64,000 nt of DNA from JAHJQQ01 sp963737555 (GTDB taxonomy: Bacteria; Pseudomonadota; Gammaproteobacteria; Thiohalobacterales; Thiohalobacteraceae). This document shows, one piece after another, positions 20,087 to 30,854 of this stretch; positions within the stretch are counted from its first letter, which is position 1; each line of letters begins with the position of its first letter. The stretch lies in the NCBI GenBank assembly GCA_963737555.1, contig CAVTTB010000002.1, positions 62,001-126,000 on the forward strand, given 5' to 3'. Position numbers and translations under genes: made by a program. The notes under the pieces were generated by a model, which saw nothing but the letters and a program-made list of their open reading frames with translations, made no database searches and was not told the origin of the DNA.

Positions 20087-21380
20087 GGCGCTTCAGGTTG
20101 ATTCAGTACATCGGTGATCAGCGCCATGCCGGGCTCGATGTCGCCGGACAACACTTGCGTCAAAACACCGTTGGTGGCGCCGACAGTGACGGCAATCTCC
20201 TGCGGCTGACCGGCGCGCAACACCCAGACACGTTGCTGGGAGGCCTGTGCGTTTTCATTCGGGCGTGACTTCGGTGCAAGGCGCGGCGGACGCGGCAGCA
20301 GCTTACTGAGAACGCTGCCTGCAGCTTCGGTCTGCTCGGATTGTTGCGGCGGCGTGAAGCGCAAGGCCGCGTTGGGAATCAGCAGCGCATCGCTGACCTC
20401 TTGCACGCTGATATCCGCCGTGGCGGTCATCCCCGGGCGCAACACCAGATCGGTATTGTCGACATTCAACACGGTCTTATAGGTGATCACACCATCGACT
20501 TCCTGCGCGCCGAAGCGCACCTGCGTGACCTGCGCCGGGAAACGCCGTTCGGGATAGGCATCGACCGTGAAGCTGGCCGGCTGACCTTGTCTGACTTGGC
20601 CGACGTCGGCCTCATCGACATCCACATGCAATTCCATCTGCGCCAGATTCTCCGCCAGCGTGAACAGTATCGGTGACTGAAACGACGCGGCGAGGGTCTG
20701 CCCGGGCTCGACCGCGCGCACCAGCACAACGCCGTTGATGGGCGAACGGATCACCGCCTTATCGAGATCGGTTTGATTGAGCTTGAGCGTGGCCTGAGCC
20801 TCGGCGACCGCGGCCTGGTTGCTCGCAACTTCCGTCTGCGCGCGTTTGAAGGTCGCCTCGGCGGTATCGAGGTCCTGTGCGAGGGCACCCTGCCGCTGGT
20901 TTTCTGGTGCAGCGCGCGCAGGCGTTTGAGGTTGCTGCCGGTCTCGGTCTGCGTCGCCTGCGCCTGTGCGACCCGCGCCCGTGCCGCCTGCAGACTCGCC
21001 TCGGATTTGCGCAGCTGCGCCTCCAGCCGACTGGTATCCAACCGCGCCAGCACCTGCCCGACCTGCACACTGTCGTTGTAGTCGACTTCGACACTGGCGA
21101 CGGTGCCGGAGACTTCCACACCCACGTCCACCTGATTGGTGGGCTGAAGATTGCCGGTGGCCGTCACCTTCACGCTCAGATCGCCGCGCTGCACCGCCTC
21201 GGTCTGGTAATGCGCAGCCTGACCACCGTCCCCACCCGCCCACAACAACGCACCGGCAACGACGACCAATGCAAGCGCAAGCACGACGCCCCAACGGCGC
21301 AGGGCGTGCGTGCGGTGTGTGGACGTGGTAAGTCCGAGAGTCTTGTCGATGTCGCGCGGATTTACAATCGGTGCATTCAT
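20083..21380 (-). CDS. MacA-type periplasmic adaptor (one frameshift)
   Basis: A membrane-fusion protein of about 432 residues, the first gene of a three-gene exporter operon. It has a single N-terminal helix (ALALVVVAGALLWAGG), a lipoyl half-motif (GTVASVEVDYNDSVQVGQVLARLD), a coiled-coil hairpin, the second half-motif (IRSPINGVVLVRAVEPGQTL), and a beta-barrel/membrane-proximal region ending at DVLNQPEAP. The frame changes near 20890-20905 at the tip of the hairpin; restoring one A to an A-run gives HQKNQRQGALAQ. An outer-membrane channel is not encoded nearby, so a TolC-like partner elsewhere is inferred. Confidence 0.9.
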
Positions 21381-21585
21381 GATGTGTGCAACTATACCAA
21401 GGCCGGGCTGCGGATGGACATAAACGCGATCGATGCGGATACAGCCAACCTGTGAAGGTCTTGATCCTGGACAAGTAGTCGCCCGGTTGTCCTTGTGTAG
21501 ACTCTGGTTCCATACTGAAATTCCCCCAGGGCAGATTCCCCACCGCGGAATGCCTGCCCCCCGATATCTTTCTCGGAGACCGACG

Positions 21586-22167
21586 ATGAAACGCATACAA
21601 GCACTTCACCTGCTGTGCTGTGCCGCATTCGCTTCCGCCGCCGCGGCAGAGGCCCCCGACCAGGTACGCATCGACCAGAGCAAGGCCGTGATCCAGGAAT
21701 TCGCGGGCAAACTGAAAGGCGAGTTGGAAACGGCCATGAAGGCCGGCGGCCCGATCAATGCCATTCAGGTCTGCAACGAGGTCGCACCCGGCATCGCCAA
21801 GGACCTGTCGGAAAAACACGCCATGCACGTCGCGCGCACCTCGCTCAAGACACGCAACCCCAGCAATGCCCCGGATGCCTGGGAAACCGAGGTGCTGAAG
21901 AAGTTCGAGGAGCGCAAGGCCGCCGGCGAAGACCCGGACACGCTGGCCTTCAGCGCCATTGTCGAACAGGACGGCAAACGGGAATTCCGCTTCATGAAGG
22001 CGATCATCATGCCGCCCGAGGCGAAAATGCCCTGCCTGAAATGCCACGGCGAAAATCTCGACCCGAAGGTTGCCGCCAAACTGGATGCGCTGTATCCGGA
22101 CGACCAGGCGCGCGGTTACAAGGCCGGCGATGTGCGCGGGGCGTTTACGCTGCGGCAGCCGATGTAG
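21586..22167 (+). CDS. Periplasmic DUF3365 haem protein
   Basis: A 193-residue protein with a signal peptide (residues 1-21) and a DUF3365 (Tll0287-like) domain: INAIQVCNEVAPGIA and TSLKTRNPSNAPD are family hallmarks. A single CxxCH motif (CLKCH) near residue 152 indicates covalently bound haem c. Such domains act as redox or gas sensors, alone or in front of signalling domains. The ATG at 21586 has GGAG ten bases upstream. The gene stands 79 bp upstream of the PilJ-type protein on the same strand. Confidence 0.87.
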   Translation: MKRIQALHLLCCAAFASAAAAEAPDQVRIDQSKAVIQEFAGKLKGELETAMKAGGPINAIQVCNEVAPGIAKDLSEKHAMHVARTSLKTRNPSNAPDAWETEVLKKFEERKAAGEDPDTLAFSAIVEQDGKREFRFMKAIIMPPEAKMPCLKCHGENLDPKVAAKLDALYPDDQARGYKAGDVRGAFTLRQPM

Positions 22168-22246
22168 TCATACACTGGCTTGAAAAGTGGCGGGGTGCAG
22201 CCAATTTTCCTCCATGTGCCCCTCCTATGCTCATATGAGGTGATTC

Positions 22247-23071
22247 ATGGGCAGACTCCGACTCAGCGCAGGGTTCCTGGCCGTATTGACGCTCCTCGCG
22301 GCGCCATCGTTCATGCTTGCGGAAACGCCCCTGGCGGCGGCAGACCTGGATACCGCAGCCACAGTGGATATGGCGGGGCGCCAGCGCATGCTCTCGCAAC
22401 GCATGGTGAAGACGTACCTCTTGCTGGGACAAGGCATCGCGGCCGATGATGCCCGAACCATCCTGCATGGCTCGCTCGATCAGTTCGACTCTCAACTCGC
22501 GACACTGAAAACATTCCAACCGACCCCGTCGGTGCGGAATGCCATCGTCAAGCTGGATGCCGAATGGATGAAATGCAAGCCGCTGCTCACGGCGGCGTCC
22601 AACAAAGTCGGCGCCGTCGATCTCTACGACGCCGGCGAGGCACTGCAGAAAGCGGCGCACAGCGTGGCACTCGCTTACGAGGATGTCAGCGGTGCGCCGC
22701 TCGACCATCTGATCAATCTCGCGGGGCGCCAGCGCATGTTGTCGCAGCGCATGGCCAAGTTCTATCTCTACAGCACCTGGGATATCTACCGCGATCCGGC
22801 CGACATGGAACTGCACCTCAGCCGCGCGCATTTCACCGCCATGCTGAACCAGATCGAGGAATCGCCGCTCGCAACCGCGCAGATCAAGGCGCGCGTGGTA
22901 CAACTCCGGCGCGAGTGGGAACCGTATCAGCAGACGCTGTTCGCGAGCCGCGAGCCTGCGGAGATGCGCAGGAATGCCCCACTGATGGCCGAGTTGAGCG
23001 AACGCGTGCTCGCAAGCACAGAGGAACTGGTCGCAGTGATTGTGGAGCGGGCGCGAGGGGCGGCGCGGTAG
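22247..23071 (+). CDS. Periplasmic protein with two PilJ-type sensor domains
   Basis: A 274-residue protein with a signal peptide (residues about 1-26). Two copies of the PilJ N-terminal (PF13675) signature follow: DMAGRQRMLSQRMVKTYLL near residue 42 and NLAGRQRMLSQRMAKFYLY near residue 160. This domain normally forms the external part of chemoreceptors such as PilJ and of nitrate-type sensors. Here there is no second membrane helix and no signalling domain, so it is a free periplasmic binding module. The start has a canonical GAGGTGA site upstream. Confidence 0.85.
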   Translation: MGRLRLSAGFLAVLTLLAAPSFMLAETPLAAADLDTAATVDMAGRQRMLSQRMVKTYLLLGQGIAADDARTILHGSLDQFDSQLATLKTFQPTPSVRNAIVKLDAEWMKCKPLLTAASNKVGAVDLYDAGEALQKAAHSVALAYEDVSGAPLDHLINLAGRQRMLSQRMAKFYLYSTWDIYRDPADMELHLSRAHFTAMLNQIEESPLATAQIKARVVQLRREWEPYQQTLFASREPAEMRRNAPLMAELSERVLASTEELVAVIVERARGAAR

Positions 23072-23172
23072 GGCTGCCAGGCTTAAATCTTCTCGCCATC
23101 TCTGGTCTCCTGTGCGTTCGTCCTAACCGGAACAAATGTGGAATTCACAACAGCGCCGACCGGCGCACGATG

Positions 23173-23574
23173 TCATGGCGATTTTTTCGGGACTGCTCTC
23201 GCCGCCTTGCGCAGAATCCGCACGATCTCCGCCACGCCTTTCCATTCGGCGGGCAGCTCGGTCCACCAACGGCAACTTATGGAACACGTCGGGGAATACA
23301 CGATAGCCAGGTCGTGATCCGATCCGTCGCAGCCCATCGCCGGTTCCGCGACATAGCCGATCTGCACGCGGCGCAGCGCGTTGAACAGTTTGCGCCGATC
23401 AGCGGCGCTGAGCTGCGCGGTGATGTCGCGGCCTTGCAGATCCGGCGCGAACGCTTCGTGCGGTTCGATGCAATCTTTCCCCAGATAGAGATCGGTGAGG
23501 TTCACCCAGACATCCAGGGAACTGTCGTAGCTGTCCCAGGTCTGTTCGACATAATGGATCGAGCACTCGGCCAT
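23173..23574 (-). CDS. Hypothetical protein, 133 residues
   Basis: I do not recognise the family. The protein is soluble, without signal peptide or membrane segment. It has several Cys (GKDCIEPHE, AMGCDGSDHD, SPTCSISC) and Trp residues, and a basic C-terminal tail (RKAARAVPKKSP). Codon use looks like that of its neighbours. It could be an accessory gene next to the restriction-modification locus, but nothing ties the two together. Confidence 0.5.
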   Translation of the reverse strand: MAECSIHYVEQTWDSYDSSLDVWVNLTDLYLGKDCIEPHEAFAPDLQGRDITAQLSAADRRKLFNALRRVQIGYVAEPAMGCDGSDHDLAIVYSPTCSISCRWWTELPAEWKGVAEIVRILRKAARAVPKKSP

Positions 23575-23639
23575 GCGTCACGCTCCGTTGTTTAGACATT
23601 CGACCCGCCATCCAGCGGATGAATTGCACCAGCCAGTTG

Positions 23640-23734
23640 GTAGCCCGGATGCAGACCCCCGTATCTGTTCGGGGGTCGGAATCCGGGACATATCCGCCGT
23701 TTTCCCGGATTATGCTTCGCTCCATCCGGGCTAC
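23640..23734. repeat. Family D palindromic element (copy 2)
   Basis: Outer arms GTAGCCCGGAT (23640-23650) and ATCCGGGCTAC (23724-23734) are perfect complements. Inside is a second hairpin with 7-bp stem GACCCCC / GGGGGTC (23654-23660 and 23671-23677). It occupies the gap between the hypothetical gene and the restriction-modification gene. Confidence 0.85.
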
Positions 23735-23777
23735 GCAGTGTCATGTAATGATGTAACCATCAACAGTCGAAACAGGC

Positions 23778-26700
23778 TCACACCGTCGCGTAACGCTTAC
23801 CGTCCTGACGCACTTGGCCGAGCGCCGCCAAAGTTTCCAACAACTCTTCGACCTTTTTGGTCTGTGCGCGCGCGAAGACGCGGGCGAGTTGGTCGCTGGT
23901 CTGTGGCGCGGACGCGGTGGCGAGTGCGGCGCGCAGGGCTTGGACTTGTTCGGGAATCGTCTTGGGCCAGACATGTTTCTTTGCCGGCACGACCGCGATT
24001 TCGATTTCCTCGCCGGTGTCCATTTCGCCTTGCGCGGATTGGACGCCACCGACGTTTTGGAATTCGGGGCGCAGCCAACGCACCAGGCCGCGCGCTTCTT
24101 CGGCGGCGCGTTCGGTGTTGAGCGCGACCAGGCGCGACAGCAGTTCCTCTTCGGCCTCGGCCTGGGCGGCGGGTTTGTCGGGATACGGCGTGGTGCCGCC
24201 GGGTTTGCCGATCAGCGCGGGCGCGAGGTCGGACCAGCCGTAGGCGTCGAACACAGCGGCGTCGAGTTCGTCGTGCAGTTGCGCGAGCACCGACACCAGG
24301 CCGTGTTCGTGAATCGTCTTGTCCTTCGCCGTCAGCGTTTCGCCCAGGCGCAGTTTTTCCAGGACGTTGTACATACCGGTCAAGGTCAGATCGGGATGCA
24401 GCGCCTGCTGGCGTTTGCGGTGGGCGTCGAGTTGTTCGGCCAGTGCGCGGATGCGGGCTTGCTGGGCGTCGGTGGTGTTGGGGAAGGCAAACGCATCGAA
24501 GCATGGACTTTTGTTGTAAACGGGGTCATTCCCGACACCTAATCTCGCCCCTGTTGCCAAAGCCCACAAAACATGGCCTCGTGATGATAGAACACCGAAT
24601 TCATAGGGATCATCTAATGCGATGGATATCAACTTATCATCAGGAATAATCGTCGAATCTAAAAACACAAACAGCCTATGCTTGCTTGTTTGTATCGTAA
24701 CAATATAGCGAGGTAGCCCAGAAAGCGCGCGGCGCATAACCTTTCTTGGTTCAGCAAATATCCACCAGCGATCTCGATATTCCGGCACGCTTGTTCTGAT
24801 CACGTTCCGGCTTTACCCGCTCCAACACCCATTGATAAACTTCTGGGTAGCTACGTCTAACCTCGTCGACTCCTAAACCAAATAGATCAATCACCATCAC
24901 ATGGCGCGGAGATCTGGCGTAGATCTCTGCCATTTCGGTATTCACGAATATGCCTCTCAAGCCGCGAAATCCTCCCTAACCCCAAAAGAGTCGCTTCTTC
25001 ATGAGTGACTAGCAAACCTGCCCCATGAGGTATAACCCCTCGGTTCGCTATATCTTTGGTAAATACCAGCGATTTTATGCTAGCGACAGTCAGCGCCCGA
25101 TTTTAAGATCTGAATGCAACTTACCACGCCTAGTGACCAGCACGATTTCACTAGAGCCATCTTCATCCATCATCGTTCATCAATGACAGTTTGAAGAATT
25201 CCATTTTTCAGCCCATTCTCACCAACTGTCATTGCGATTCGTAACGTCAGCACCATCCGCACTATCTACCCAGGGATGGTCTGGTATAGCGAACATCAAT
25301 GATAGAGGCTCTTTGTGCTCTAGATAATGCTCGACAATACGACGATTAAATGTCTGAGTTAGACTATTCGTTGTGATAAATCCAAAACGAGAATGCTTTT
25401 TCTCATGAACTATTTCGGCTGCACGATGCCACCAGTACATAACGTAATCTGCCGAACTCAGGAACTTCTGGATACGTGTCTCGCAGCGCCTCCGACATAA
25501 CCATCACCCAACGCCAACCGCATCCGCTTATTCCCGATGAACGGCGGATTCCCCACAACGAAATCCGCCGCCGGCCATTCCGCCTTACGCGGATTCACGT
25601 ACTTCTCCAACAGCACGCGCGCAGTCTCGTCAGGCACTTGCTCGCCGGTGACGGGGTGCGTCTTCATGGTTCGGCCGTCCCAGCGCGTGACCGGTTTGCC
25701 GTGTTCGTCGACGACGTGCTCGATGCGGTCCCAGGCGAGCACGGCGTCGCGGCATTCGATGTTGTGGAAATCCTTCAGCACCGGCTCGGGCGGGTTGACC
25801 TTGCCGCGGGTGCGGAAGTGCCATTGCAGGTAGCCGATCCAGAGCACGGCCTCGGCGACGCGCGCGGCGCGCGGATTGGTCTCCAGTCCCATCATCTGAT
25901 GCGGGTCGACGGTGACACCGGCCATTTCCAACAGGCCTTGCGTGTCGCCGAGCGCATCCAATGCATTGAGCACTTCACCTTCGAGACGCTTCAGGTGTTC
26001 GAGCGTTACATACAAAAAGTTTCCGCGAGCCGCAGGCGGGATCGAGCACGCGCACATGACACAGGCGCTGGTGAAAGGCGCGCAGTTCGGCCAGCGCCTT
26101 GTCGCGTTTGCCGTCGCGGTCGTGTTGCAGCGCAGTGGCCTGAGCGATGGCCCATTCCTCGCGCAGCGGTTCGATGACGGTGGGCAGCACTAAGCGTTCG
26201 ACATAGGCGCGCGGCGTGTAGTGCGCGCCGAGCTGGTGACGTTCGAGCGGATCGAGGGCGCGTTCCAGCAGCGTGCCGAAGATGGCCGGTTCTACATGAC
26301 GCCAGTCGGCGCGGGCGGCGGCGATGAGCAGATCAATTTGCGTCTTGTCGAGCGGCAGCGCGGTGGGATCGGCGAACAGGCCGCCGTTGAAGCGCAACAC
26401 GTCGGTGCGGATTTCGGCGGAGAAGCCGCCGCTGTTCATCGCTTGCCACAGACCGGGCATGAGGCGCGAAAACAGTTCCGGTTGCTTGCGGGTCTCTTCG
26501 AGCAGACCGGTGAAGCTGCGCGCGGGCAACAGCTCCACGTCTTCGGCGAACATGGTGAACAGGCAGCGCATGAGAAATGCGGCGACGCTGTCCGCGCCGT
26601 GGCCGGCGATTTCCAATGATTTGGCGAGCGTCGCCAGTTGCGTGGCGATTTCGCGCGTGACCTTGGCGGAACGCCGCGCGGGATCGAGCGACAACGGTTC

Positions 26701-27228
26701 GTTCCAGATCGCGCGCAAAGTCTCCTGCACCTCGGGCTTGCGCAGGTCTTCGAGACGCAGGCGGTGCGAACGCGGATCGGGGTACGGCACGTAGGTCGCG
26801 CCGGAACGGGTGAACTCGGCATAGAGTTCGATGTTGCGGCCGACGTCGACGAGGATAAGAAACGGCGGGCGACCTTCGGCGGCGGGCAAGGCGCGCGCAT
26901 ATTGCTGCGCCTGTGCGTGCGCACGCAGCATGGCGTTGTCCCAACCCTTGGAATCGAGTGCCTTGTTGGTCTGCTTGGCCTCGCAGACGAAACTGCCGCG
27001 CCGGTAGAGGTCAATGAATCCGTGAGTACTGCTGCCGTCGGCGTGGCGGAAGGTGACTTTGCGTTCGAAGACGTAGGCGTTGTCTTCGGTGTCTTCGCTG
27101 GCGGGATCGGGGCGGTCGAGGCCGATCAGCGCGCACAGCTCGGTGAGAAAGAGCTGGTAGTTGGCGCGTTCGCTGCCGTTGGCGTTGGATTGCCAGCGCT
27201 GGATGAAGCCGTCGACGTTGTCGGACAT
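23778..27228 (-). pseudogene. MmeI-like type IIG restriction-modification enzyme, multiply frameshifted
   Basis: Read from 27228 downward, the pieces make one protein of about 1,145 residues. The N-terminus carries an MmeI-type nuclease motif D73-x9-E83-A-K85 (FIDLYRRGSFVCEAK), then a helical spacer, then an N6-adenine methyltransferase with SAM motif DPACGSGNF and catalytic NPPF, then a target-recognition region and a C-terminal segment. Single enzymes of this type cut and methylate. The frame changes at about 26029, 25490, 25465, 25240, 25170, 25090 and 24790, far more often than elsewhere in the window. The stretch 24500-25450, which should hold the recognition domain, is visibly AT-richer than its flanks. 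Either the gene is decaying or this stretch was assembled poorly. Confidence 0.8.
24500..25450. other. AT-rich island within the restriction-modification gene
   Basis: Base composition drops sharply compared with the GC-rich sequence on both sides, and the frameshifts cluster here. Translating the minus strand in pieces gives continuous type IIG-like sequence (SRFGFITTNSL, FAIPDHPWVDSADGA, ARSPRHVMVIDLFG), so it is coding in origin. Position and composition fit a target-recognition segment acquired by recombination. Confidence 0.6.
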
Positions 27229-27358
27229 GATTGTTCTTTGCTGGCCGGTCCGCCGATTGTGTGGGATGCGGCCGGCCAGGGCAAGGCAGAAACGCCGTAG
27301 GAGCGGCCTTTGACCACAAACGAAGTAGCCTCGCCCGCGAACAACTGCGGCTGAGGCG

Positions 27359-29609
27359 TTACCCCTCCACCCCCAACCCCGTCACCGTCTGGAACCCGCG
27401 CGGCAGCTTGTTGCCGCGTTCGCCGCGGGCGCTGCGGTATTCGTCCAGTTCGCCGCCCTTGAGTTTCAGATAGCGCTTGCCGCACTGCACCATCAGTGTA
27501 GTACCGGCACTCACCACGGCTACACCAAGCACGAACTCCTCGCGCGCGGCGACCTTCTTGCCGGGGATGGACAAGAATTTATCGCCCTTGCCGCGCGCCA
27601 TCTGCGTCAGCTCGTTCATGCGAACACACCAGCAGACGGCCGGTATTGGTGACGGCGGCGAGCACATCTTTCTGCGCGTCGGCGATGCGCTGTGGCGCAA
27701 GCACCTTCGCGCCCGCAGACAGATTGAGCACCGCCTTGCCGTTTTTGTTTTTCGCGTACAGGTCTTCGAGCTTGGCGATAAAACCATAACCTGCATCGCT
27801 GGCGACCAGATACAGATCGCTGGGATTGCCCAGCAACAGACCAACGAACAACGCGCCGTCCGGCGGACTCAAGCGCCCGGTGAGCGGTTCGCCATGACCA
27901 CGAGCGGACGGCAGCAAATGCGCGGGCAGTGAATAGCTGCGGCCACTGGAATCCAGGAACACCACGGTCTGATTGCTGCGCCCGGTGGCGCTGGCGAGGA
28001 AGCCGTCGCCGGCCTTGTAGGCCAGCGCGCCCGCATCGACCTCATGGCCTTTGCCGGCGCGTACCCAACCCTTTTCGGACAACACGATGGTCACGGCCTC
28101 GCTCGGCACCAGCGCAGTCTCGTCCATGGCTTGTGCCGCGACACGTTCGACCAGTTTGGAACGGCGCGCATCGCCGTATTTTTCGGCGTCCTCGCTGATC
28201 TCTTTGCGGATCAGCTGTTTTAAACGGCGACTCGATTCCAGCGTCTTCTGCAAATCGTCACGCTCTTCGGCCAGCGCCTGCTGTTCACCGCGAATCTTCA
28301 TCTCTTCCAAACGCGCCAGTTGCCGCAGACGGGTATCCAGGATGTAGTCGGTCTGTTCTTCGCTGAGCGTGAAGCGCTGCATCAGCTTGACCTTGGGTTC
28401 GTCCTCGGTGCGGATGATGTGGATCACTTCATCCAGATTGAGGAAGGCGATCAGCAAACCGTCGAGCAGATGCAGGCGGCGGATAATCTTTTCCAGACGG
28501 TATTCCAGGCGGCGGCGCACGGTGCTGGTGCGGAACTCCAGCCATTCGGCGAGGATGCTGCGCAGATCTTTGACTTGCGGGCGACCGTTGATGCCGATGA
28601 TATTCAGATTGATGCGATAGCTGCGTTCCAGATCGGTGCTGGCGAACAGATGCGACATCAACGCCTCGACATCGACGCGGTTGGAGCGCGGCACGATCAC
28701 CAGGCGGGTGGGATTCTCGTGATTGGATTCATCACGCAGGTCCTCGACCATCGGCAGTTTTTTATTGTTCATCTGCGCGGCGATCTGTTCCAGCACCTTA
28801 CCGCCGGAAACCTGATACGGCAGCGCCGTGATCACGATGTCGCCCTGCTCCAGTTCGTAACGCGCGCGTAGACGCACCGAGCCGTTGCCGGTCGCGTACA
28901 TCTGCCGGATGTCGGCCCGCGAGGTGATGAGCTCGGCATCGGTCGGAAAGTCCGGCGCCTGGATGTGTTCGCACAACTGATCCAGCGTTGTCTTCGGGTC
29001 TTCCAGCAGGCGAATCGTTGCAGCGGCGACTTCGCGCAAATTGTGTGGCGGGATGTCGGTGGCCATGCCCACCGCGATGCCGGTCGCGCCATTCAGCAAC
29101 ACGTTCGGCAGACGCGCCGGCAGCAGCGACGGTTCATCCAGCGTGCCGTCGAAGTTCGGCACCCAATCGACCGTGCCCTGCCCCAATTCCTGCAACAACA
29201 ATTCGGCATACGGCGTTAGACGCGATTCGGTGTAACGCATCGCGGCGAACGATTTCGGATCGTCCGACGAGCCCCAGTTGCCTTGGCCGTCGATCAGCGG
29301 ATAACGATAGGAGAATGGCTGCGCCATCAACACCATCGCCTCATAACAGGCCGAATCACCGTGCGGATGGAACTTACCGAGCACGTCACCGACAGTGCGC
29401 GCGGATTTCTTGTATTTGGCGGTCGCCGCCAGGCCCAGCTCGGACATGGCGTAGATGATGCGTCGCTGCACCGGCTTGAGGCCGTCGCCGATGTTCGGCA
29501 GTGCGCGGTCGAGGATGACGTACATGGAATAGTCCAAGTACGCCTTTTCGGTGAAGGTGCGCAGCGGCAGGCGCTCGATGCCTTCGAAGTTCAATTCGCT
29601 ATCTTGCAT
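27359..29609 (-). CDS. parC: ParC, topoisomerase IV subunit A (frameshift near end)
   Basis: The DNA-cleaving subunit of topoisomerase IV, about 750 residues. The N-terminus RTFTEKAYLDYSMYVILDRALP, the catalytic tyrosine in AAMRYTESRL and the C-terminal beta-propeller are all present. The quinolone-resistance region reads HPHGDSACYE, with the Ser and Glu of susceptible enzymes. The last 85 residues (MARGKGDKFLSIPGKK to the TAA at 27359) are in a second frame; one extra T near 27615 explains the change. It lies downstream of parE with two PilZ genes between them, on the same strand. Confidence 0.95.
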
Positions 29610-29792
29610 GGCAGACTCGGCAGTTCAATACGGACTAGAGACATGCCGGCGCAGGCGCGCCGGGGCCGGGCGCTCATGATACACGGTGACGGCGTGGGCA
29701 GGGAGTTGTCAGAAAATGGCTGCAGCGGCGACACCATTGTCGCAGCGGTTCACTGATTGCCGCAGCCGGTACTTAATTCGGCCCTGAGGCCG

Positions 29793-30854
29793 TCACTCCT
29801 GCCCGGCCAGTGCGCGGATACGCAGATGTTGTGCGGTAATGTCGATGATCTCGCCGTAGCCGATCACGGCACTGATCTGCTCGTAGAGCTTTCCGGCCCG
29901 ATGCCGTGATTGACTGCGGAGGGTCTCGAGGGCGGCATCCAGGTCCGCCTTATTGAACTCCAGCGTATAGGTCGCCATGAGCTTGAAGATGCGGCATTCA
30001 GGCGCCGCCAGCGCCTTGCTCAGAAAGACTTCGCGCTGTGCATCGTCGGTAAATTCCAGTTCGGTCGCGATCTTCAGGTCCGCACCGTTGCGATAGGCAT
30101 AGACCTCCATTTCGATCGGAGCCGGACGCTGCTGTTGGTGGCTGGCCTCGCGGCTCATCCGGCCGATCTGCTGATACAGGGCCAGCACCAGCTTCGACTC
30201 CGACAGCCAGGCGAAATCGTACTGCCCGTGCGCATCGCGAAAATATTCCGCCAGTTCATTCCTGCCATCAGGCACCGCGACTGCCTGCAATCGACCGCCA
30301 CCTGCTTCCTGGCGGGCAATGAAGAACGGCAGCGTTCCGGCATTTTCCGCGGCGGTGCCTTCATAGATGCGTGAGAGCGTAGCACCGCGGGTATCGTTCA
30401 TATCCACCACGAGCTTGTGTCGGTTCTTGGTAATGAGCTCGACGAAGAAATCATCAATCTCATGCTCAAGCTTATTGCGCAGGCGCTCCATCATGAGTGT
30501 TATAACACCATCCCGCCGGTCAACTTTGACGACTCGATAGGGGACCTTGGAGAGATCGAGACTGGGCCGCTTGGATTGCAGACTGATCAAAGCCACTTTG
30601 AGCTCTTCATTCAGACCGACTTCCAACGGCTGTTCGAGACGAACGGCCAAGCCACGTTTGGAAATATCCCGGGTGCGACCTTTGACCTTACCTGAGCGGC
30701 AATGAAGCTCCACCGAGGTTTCCGCAAGATAGCGGTCCTCGCAGCGCCGCTCGACATAGCCGAAGCGGATCAACTCCGGCGCCGATATGACCGGCAACTG
30801 CTCCACGGTCCTTATACAGCGGGCAATTGCATGCGCGTAGCGCCCAGCCAGCAA
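29793..30854 (-). CDS. PilZ domain protein, second of a tandem pair
   Basis: A 353-residue reading frame. Its N-terminal 130 residues form a PilZ domain with ERRCEDRY (RxxxR) and RDISKRG (DxSxxG), followed by DLSKVPYRVVKVDRRDG. The rest is an unrecognised helical/mixed domain. The domain order and several segments (LIRFGY, VALISLQ, LDLSK, PYRVV) match the preceding gene, so the two arose by duplication. Their coding regions overlap by 43 bp in different frames, so the pair may really be one polypeptide of about 830 residues split by a sequencing shift near 30830. Confidence 0.8.
   Translation of the reverse strand: MLAGRYAHAIARCIRTVEQLPVISAPELIRFGYVERRCEDRYLAETSVELHCRSGKVKGRTRDISKRGLAVRLEQPLEVGLNEELKVALISLQSKRPSLDLSKVPYRVVKVDRRDGVITLMMERLRNKLEHEIDDFFVELITKNRHKLVVDMNDTRGATLSRIYEGTAAENAGTLPFFIARQEAGGGRLQAVAVPDGRNELAEYFRDAHGQYDFAWLSESKLVLALYQQIGRMSREASHQQQRPAPIEMEVYAYRNGADLKIATELEFTDDAQREVFLSKALAAPECRIFKLMATYTLEFNKADLDAALETLRSQSRHRAGKLYEQISAVIGYGEIIDITAQHLRIRALAGQE

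Noticed and set aside
27230..27358. Another REP element before the restriction-modification gene
   Set aside because: TAGGAGCGG and CGCCCGCGAA resemble REP halves, but no convincing inverted pairing was found.
29200..29420. Quinolone-resistance substitution in ParC
   Set aside because: The segment reads HPHGDSACYE, keeping the Ser and Glu of susceptible enzymes.
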